This document shows, piece by piece, positions 14,721 through 17,802 of a stretch of DNA of 17,802 nt (position 1 is its first letter; each line of letters opens with the position of its first letter). This DNA is from Leptospiraceae bacterium. GTDB taxonomy: Bacteria; Spirochaetota; Leptospiria; Leptospirales; Leptonemataceae. A model generated the notes under the pieces. That model had not been told where the DNA came from. It did no database searches and worked only from the letters and a program-made list of their open reading frames with translations. The stretch is taken from NCBI GenBank assembly GCA_020440935.1, contig JAGRNC010000008.1, positions 1 through 17,802 on the forward strand. The letters are read 5' to 3'. The position numbers and the translations under genes were made by a program.

Positions 14721-16198
14721 AATCTGTGCTCCCATTGAATTCGCATATAGGTTCCACGATGGACTTCTTTCACCGTCAAGAATCCGCTAAAAATCTTCGG
14801 TAAGATTAGCGACCTTAGCTTCTCGCCCAGACTGGAATCATCTGTGATGTTATAATAATCTTTTCCCTTAAATAGAATTTCGGAGCCAAAGAAGCCAACA
14901 TGCAAAGTCAAATTGTATGGTAAGGAAAACACCAACCCCAGGCTGCCCTGGCCACCGGTACCAAAATAATCGGTGGTGTTCGCGCCCTGTTTTCCGAATC
15001 GGGCACCGTACAGAAGAGATGCGCCGCCCGATAAGTACGAATATTCAAATACTCCGGAAGACTGCTGATAAAGGGCCTCCCATTCCAGCAATGGAATCAA
15101 CCAGGCGTATTTGTCCGGGGCCAAATCCGACGGAATGCGATAGGTACCGCGAAATCCAATTAGCGGCCCTTTCATCTCGGTGAAGCTTCTGAAGTTAAAA
15201 AACCGGTACTGGCGATCGGCGGTAAGAGTGAACAGTGCAAACGATTCGTAGTCCAGATCGGCCAGGCTGTCGCTGCGGTGCATGCCAGCCAGGAAATCGA
15301 GCTCCCAATCGCCCCCATAAAGAATTCTGTATCCCAGCAAGAATCTGCCTTCTTCCCAGCGCATTCGATTGTATTGCAGAGTACCCAGATCGGCGAAATC
15401 TCCAAAAACTCTTTCCACATTGTCGATCGTCAGATTCTTTTGCGGTCCTGCGCGCAGAGCGGCCGCATCCCCGTTCTGGCGACTTACCGAAGCCCGTAGT
15501 TGCACAAAGTATCTATTGATTCCGTATTCCAGGTCGCCCGTTAGATGCCATCCTGATCGGGGCTCTACCGCGCGCTGCGTAAAGCCCTGCGATGAGGCAA
15601 AAAAGACATCGAATTTTCGGAAAGTCGCGATTTGCTCAGTACCCAGCCAATCATGGTTGATGGTTCCGGTGCTCAGTCCTGCTTTTAATGCGTGACCCTC
15701 TAAGTTAGGATCCCAAACATACCCGGAGAATTCGCGGGGCAAGAAATGCGAATACCATGCGCTATCCGAGGGATCGCCGGAATGATTGTCGGGCTCATTA
15801 TTCCGTTTGTTTTGTTCCTCTTCGGCTTTGCGCCTGGCTTCTTCTGCCTGCCGCTGCTCTTCGGCGATGCGATCCAGTTCTTGTTGCTTTCGCAGCTCCT
15901 CGGCCTTTCGCAATTGCTCCTGCCGCTGGCGCTCTTCTTCCTGTTTTCTTCGTTCCTCTTCCGGATCCGGAAAATCGCCGTATAGTACCCTGGTTATTTG
16001 TGCCTTGGAGATATTTTGTACGCCATTGCGCGTACGGATCACCACTGCGTTCTGGTTTTGGTTGATAATGTGGCCTGTAATTACCTGGCCATTGCGGAGA
16101 ATAATCTGATCGGCTAGCAATGCGCGGGGAAAGACCCATAGAACTGCTACAATTGCGCAGAAATATAGCAGTTTTGACGTTTTACTGGCGATTTTCAT
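14717..16198 (-). CDS. Secreted NGQ-motif/coiled-coil/barrel protein P3
   Basis: Function unknown. The ATG at 16198 gives 493 residues and puts the signal peptide (1-29, R-A-L-L-A before D30) at the N-terminus; a TTG at 16237 would add 13 unlikely residues. The AGAGG upstream is only 2 nt from the ATG, which is tight. Order: strand-rich motif 30-75 (LRNGQ, GHIINQ, IRT, RVLYGD), coiled coil of Glu/Gln/Arg/Lys (79-132), polar linker (133-147), then ~345 residues of Tyr/Phe/Gly-rich alternating segments ending I-Q-W-E-H-R-L. Closest to P2 in the N-terminal half (both have F-P-D-P-x-E-E). I infer an outer-membrane barrel with a periplasmic coiled coil. The stop overlaps the start of L2, so the pair is translationally coupled, as for P1-L1. 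It lies 130 bp downstream of fba. Confidence 0.8.
   Translation of the reverse strand: MKIASKTSKLLYFCAIVAVLWVFPRALLADQIILRNGQVITGHIINQNQNAVVIRTRNGVQNISKAQITRVLYGDFPDPEEERRKQEEERQRQEQLRKAEELRKQQELDRIAEEQRQAEEARRKAEEEQNKRNNEPDNHSGDPSDSAWYSHFLPREFSGYVWDPNLEGHALKAGLSTGTINHDWLGTEQIATFRKFDVFFASSQGFTQRAVEPRSGWHLTGDLEYGINRYFVQLRASVSRQNGDAAALRAGPQKNLTIDNVERVFGDFADLGTLQYNRMRWEEGRFLLGYRILYGGDWELDFLAGMHRSDSLADLDYESFALFTLTADRQYRFFNFRSFTEMKGPLIGFRGTYRIPSDLAPDKYAWLIPLLEWEALYQQSSGVFEYSYLSGGASLLYGARFGKQGANTTDYFGTGGQGSLGLVFSLPYNLTLHVGFFGSEILFKGKDYYNITDDSSLGEKLRSLILPKIFSGFLTVKEVHRGTYMRIQWEHRL
14729..14733 (-). promoter_or_regulatory. Ribosome binding site deciding the L2 start
   Basis: GGGAG inside the P3 coding end lies 8 nt before the ATG at 14720, supporting that start over the ATG at 14735, which contains this site. 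Confidence 0.6.
15803..15964 (-). repeat. Low-complexity tract encoding the P3 coiled coil
   Basis: Runs of GAG, GAA, CAG, CGC and AAG codons encode Glu/Gln/Arg/Lys near-repeats. It is a counterpart of the tracts in P1 and P2 and a possible site of recombination between them. Confidence 0.7.
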
Positions 16199-16224
16199 GA
16201 CCTCTTGAGGCAAACAAGCGGACG

Positions 16225-16300
16225 AATTAGACGCCAATTAGATTGGATTTGTTCAACCTGTCTAAGACTTTTCTCGCCGTGGCCGAGCTCGCTAATTGGC
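16225..16300 (-). promoter_or_regulatory. Repeated TCTAATT boxes and candidate promoter upstream of P3
   Basis: On the minus strand TCTAATT occurs twice, 11 bp apart (16242-16236 and 16231-16225). GCCAATTAG (16300-16292) and CTAATTGGC (16241-16233) form a 9-bp inverted repeat around a 50-bp gap. TCTAAT is a good -10 match; TTGAAC at 16256-16251 is a possible -35 with a long 19-bp spacer to the nearer box at 16231-16226. A start about 20 nt before the P3 ATG would fit. The rest of the 130-bp gap after fba shows no clear terminator. Confidence 0.35.
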
Positions 16301-16328
16301 TTCCCGGTCCGGTATCCGATTGGGTGCC

Positions 16329-17369
16329 CTAGGCCGCGTATTTCTTCGCAAAATCCGTGAGCGTTATAGGCTTAATTTTGCTGGCATTACCGGCAGTCCA
16401 GAACGACTGAAATCGCGCAGCGCAAACTTCTTCCATGGCTTTAATGGCGGGTTTGAGGAACTTGCGCGGGTCGAATTCGGCGGGATCCTTTGCCATCATC
16501 TCTCGAACCGCCGCTGTCCATGCAAGTCGCAGATCGGTATCGATGTTTACCTTTCGCACTCCGGATTTGATTCCTTTCTGGATCTCTTCCACCGGCACAC
16601 CATAAGTCTCGGGGATAGCGCCGCCAAATTCGTTGATCTTCTTTCGCAGCTCTTCCGGAACCGACGAAGATCCATGCATTACAAGATGCGTATTGGGCAG
16701 CTTTGCATTGATTTCCTGGATTCGCTTGATTACCAGAACCTCGCCGGTGGGCTTCTGTTGAAACTTGTAGGCTCCGTGACTGGTGCCAATGGCTACTGCC
16801 AGCGCATCGACGCCGGTTTCTTTGACGAATTGTTCGGCTTCGGATGGATCGGTGAGTAATTGTTCGCGGCTCAGAGTGCCCTCAAAGCCATGACCATCTT
16901 CTTTGTCGCCGGTAAGAGTTTCCAGGGATCCCAGGCATCCAAGCTCTCCTTCTACGCTAACTCCCAGGCTATGAGCCACCCGAGTTACTTCGCGAGTGAC
17001 ATCCACGTTATACTGGAAATCGGATGGAGTTTTCGCATCTTCTTTGAGCGAGCCGTCCATCATTACGCTGGTAAATCCGATTCGGATAGCAGAATAGCAG
17101 GTAGCCGGGCTGTTGCCATGGTCCTGATGCAATGATATGGGAATATTGGGCCAGGTTTCCTCTGCAGCGACGATCAAATGGCGGACAAAGTTTTCGCCGG
17201 CATAGGACCGGGCTCCGCGACTGACCTGCAGAATGACCGGACTATCGGTCTCGGAGGCGGCATTCATAATGGCCAGCACCTGCTCCAGATTGTTTACGTT
17301 GAACGCGGGTATTCCGTATCCATTCTCCGCTGCATGATCTAAAAGCAATCGCATGGGCACCAGTGCCAT
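16329..17369 (-). CDS. fba: Class II fructose-bisphosphate aldolase
   Basis: Cleaves fructose 1,6-bisphosphate to dihydroxyacetone phosphate and glyceraldehyde 3-phosphate, zinc-dependent, in glycolysis and gluconeogenesis. 346 residues from the ATG at 17369 with an excellent GGAGG site (17380-17376) 6 nt upstream. Seen: G-I-P-A-F-N-V-N-N (19-27), H-Q-D-H-G (81-85, with D83 and metal ligand H84), metal-region E-G-E-L-G (140-144), G-T-S-H-G (195-199, metal His198), H-G-S-S-S (232-236, metal His232), and N-I-D-T-D (275-279, phosphate/substrate binding). Length and wording fit the roughly 345-residue subgroup often found in bacteria with a Calvin-cycle-type annotation rather than E. coli FbaA. 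It is a housekeeping gene that marks the edge of the surface locus; a hairpin sits in its leader. Confidence 0.95.
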   Translation of the reverse strand: MALVPMRLLLDHAAENGYGIPAFNVNNLEQVLAIMNAASETDSPVILQVSRGARSYAGENFVRHLIVAAEETWPNIPISLHQDHGNSPATCYSAIRIGFTSVMMDGSLKEDAKTPSDFQYNVDVTREVTRVAHSLGVSVEGELGCLGSLETLTGDKEDGHGFEGTLSREQLLTDPSEAEQFVKETGVDALAVAIGTSHGAYKFQQKPTGEVLVIKRIQEINAKLPNTHLVMHGSSSVPEELRKKINEFGGAIPETYGVPVEEIQKGIKSGVRKVNIDTDLRLAWTAAVREMMAKDPAEFDPRKFLKPAIKAMEEVCAARFQSFWTAGNASKIKPITLTDFAKKYAA

Positions 17370-17389
17370 AGCCTACCTCCGGGAAATTA

Positions 17390-17419
17390 TTCCATCGTCA
17401 AATCGCTTCGACGATGGAA
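17390..17419 (-). promoter_or_regulatory. Perfect 10-bp hairpin in the fba leader
   Basis: On the minus strand TTCCATCGTC, a 10-nt loop and GACGATGGAA form a perfect inverted repeat, ending 9 nt before the GGAGG of fba and starting 45 bp after the stop of the upstream gene. It is followed by TAATTT rather than a long T run. It could be an operator, a leader stem affecting mRNA stability or translation, or a weak terminator for the upstream gene. Confidence 0.6.
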
Positions 17420-17464
17420 ACTACGGTTTTGGGGCTCCCTGGCTTCTGGTAAAGCAGATTTCGA

Positions 17465-17802
17465 TCAGGAGGCGTCGGCGGCCCGATCGTATCGTACCAC
17501 ACATGTGTCGCAATAATCGCGGCTGATTAGTCCAAATCGAATGGCCTGAGCAAATAGAAAACAGGCAGCACAAAAACCGATGCTAAACTCAAGAAAAGAG
17601 AAAAAGGCCAGCACGCCCAGGACCGATTGTGCAGCCAGGGTTTGGCCCAGAAGCAGAAGAATGAGCGCAGAAACGGTGAATGCCGTTCCCACAAATTGGG
17701 CAAATCGCTTGGGTGCACCCGCGGTCCACTTTGGCGCTGGCTTGATAATCCGCAGCAATCGTCCCGCTAAAAAGGACTGCACCGAAATCGAAGGCCCGTA
17801 GA
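17465..17802 (-). CDS. DUF4395-like membrane protein, C-terminal part (cut by window edge)
   Basis: The frame is open to the window end; about 111 residues are visible before the stop. A GTG at 17782 is possible but the open frame upstream (Y-G-P-S-I-S) reads like the middle of a DUF4395 protein, so I treat it as truncated at the N-terminus. Seen (counting from that GTG): K-R-F-A-Q-F-V-G-T (25-33) leading into a membrane segment, a second segment with L-E-F-S-I-G-F-C-A-A-C-F (64-75), and a tail with a second C-x-x-C, Y-C-D-T-C (90-94). The G-F-C-x-x-C at the end of a membrane helix is the feature I recall for DUF4395, whose function is unknown and which is sometimes found beside thioredoxin-like genes. 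It lies 95 bp upstream of fba on the same strand. Confidence 0.65.
   Translation of the reverse strand, partial: YGPSISVQSFLAGRLLRIIKPAPKWTAGAPKRFAQFVGTAFTVSALILLLLGQTLAAQSVLGVLAFFSFLEFSIGFCAACFLFAQAIRFGLISRDYCDTCVVRYDRAADAS

Noticed and set aside
15746..15985. Hydrophobic plus-strand ORF opposite P3
   Set aside because: Same artefact: antisense of the P3 coiled-coil codons.

Overview
The window looks like chromosomal DNA of a spirochaete from the Leptospira/Leptonema/Turneriella side of the phylum. This assignment is tentative. It rests on close to even base composition, predicted lipoproteins with loose spirochaete-type lipoboxes, and a family of secreted proteins that begin with a short 'D-x-I-x-L-R-N-G-Q' strand-rich motif followed by a charged coiled coil and a predicted outer-membrane barrel. 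There are 15 protein genes, two of them cut by the window ends. I see no RNA gene, insertion sequence, phage gene or CRISPR array.

Left block (1-4599, all minus strand): UDP-glucose 6-dehydrogenase (ugd, of the type best known from animals), then a coiled-coil/barrel protein (called P1 here) coupled to a cysteine-rich lipoprotein (L1), then the N-terminal 250 residues of GDP-mannose 4,6-dehydratase (gmd), which runs off the left end.

Central operon (4796-11209, plus strand), divergent from ugd across 196 bp: large membrane protein M1, galE, a GtrA-family membrane protein, a UDP-galactopyranose-mutase-like flavoprotein, and large membrane protein M2. M1 and M2 are paralogues with the look of GT-C glycosyltransferases. 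They bracket three tightly packed genes; galE/gtrA and gtrA/flavoprotein each overlap by 8 bp. The set reads as a pathway that makes UDP-galactose, possibly UDP-galactofuranose, moves a lipid-linked sugar across the membrane, and transfers sugars on the periplasmic side. With gmd and ugd next door, the locus probably serves surface polysaccharide, LPS or glycolipid synthesis.

Right block (11230-17802, all minus strand): a 2-hydroxyacid dehydrogenase, a lone coiled-coil/barrel protein (P2), a second barrel plus lipoprotein pair (P3 and L2, overlapping by ATGA), class II fructose-bisphosphate aldolase (fba) with a perfect 10-bp hairpin just upstream of its ribosome binding site, and the C-terminal part of a DUF4395-like membrane protein.

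The most novel element is the repeated two-gene module: a secreted 'NGQ motif + coiled coil + barrel' protein followed directly by a lipoprotein with one lipidation cysteine and six further cysteines at nearly fixed spacing. It occurs twice (P1-L1 and P3-L2), plus a solo barrel (P2), on both sides of the glycan operon. I do not recognise it as a named system. Second is the M1/M2 pair, which shares two cysteine pairs with identical spacing (20 and 19 residues) and a D-W-L-T-A-H-T loop motif.
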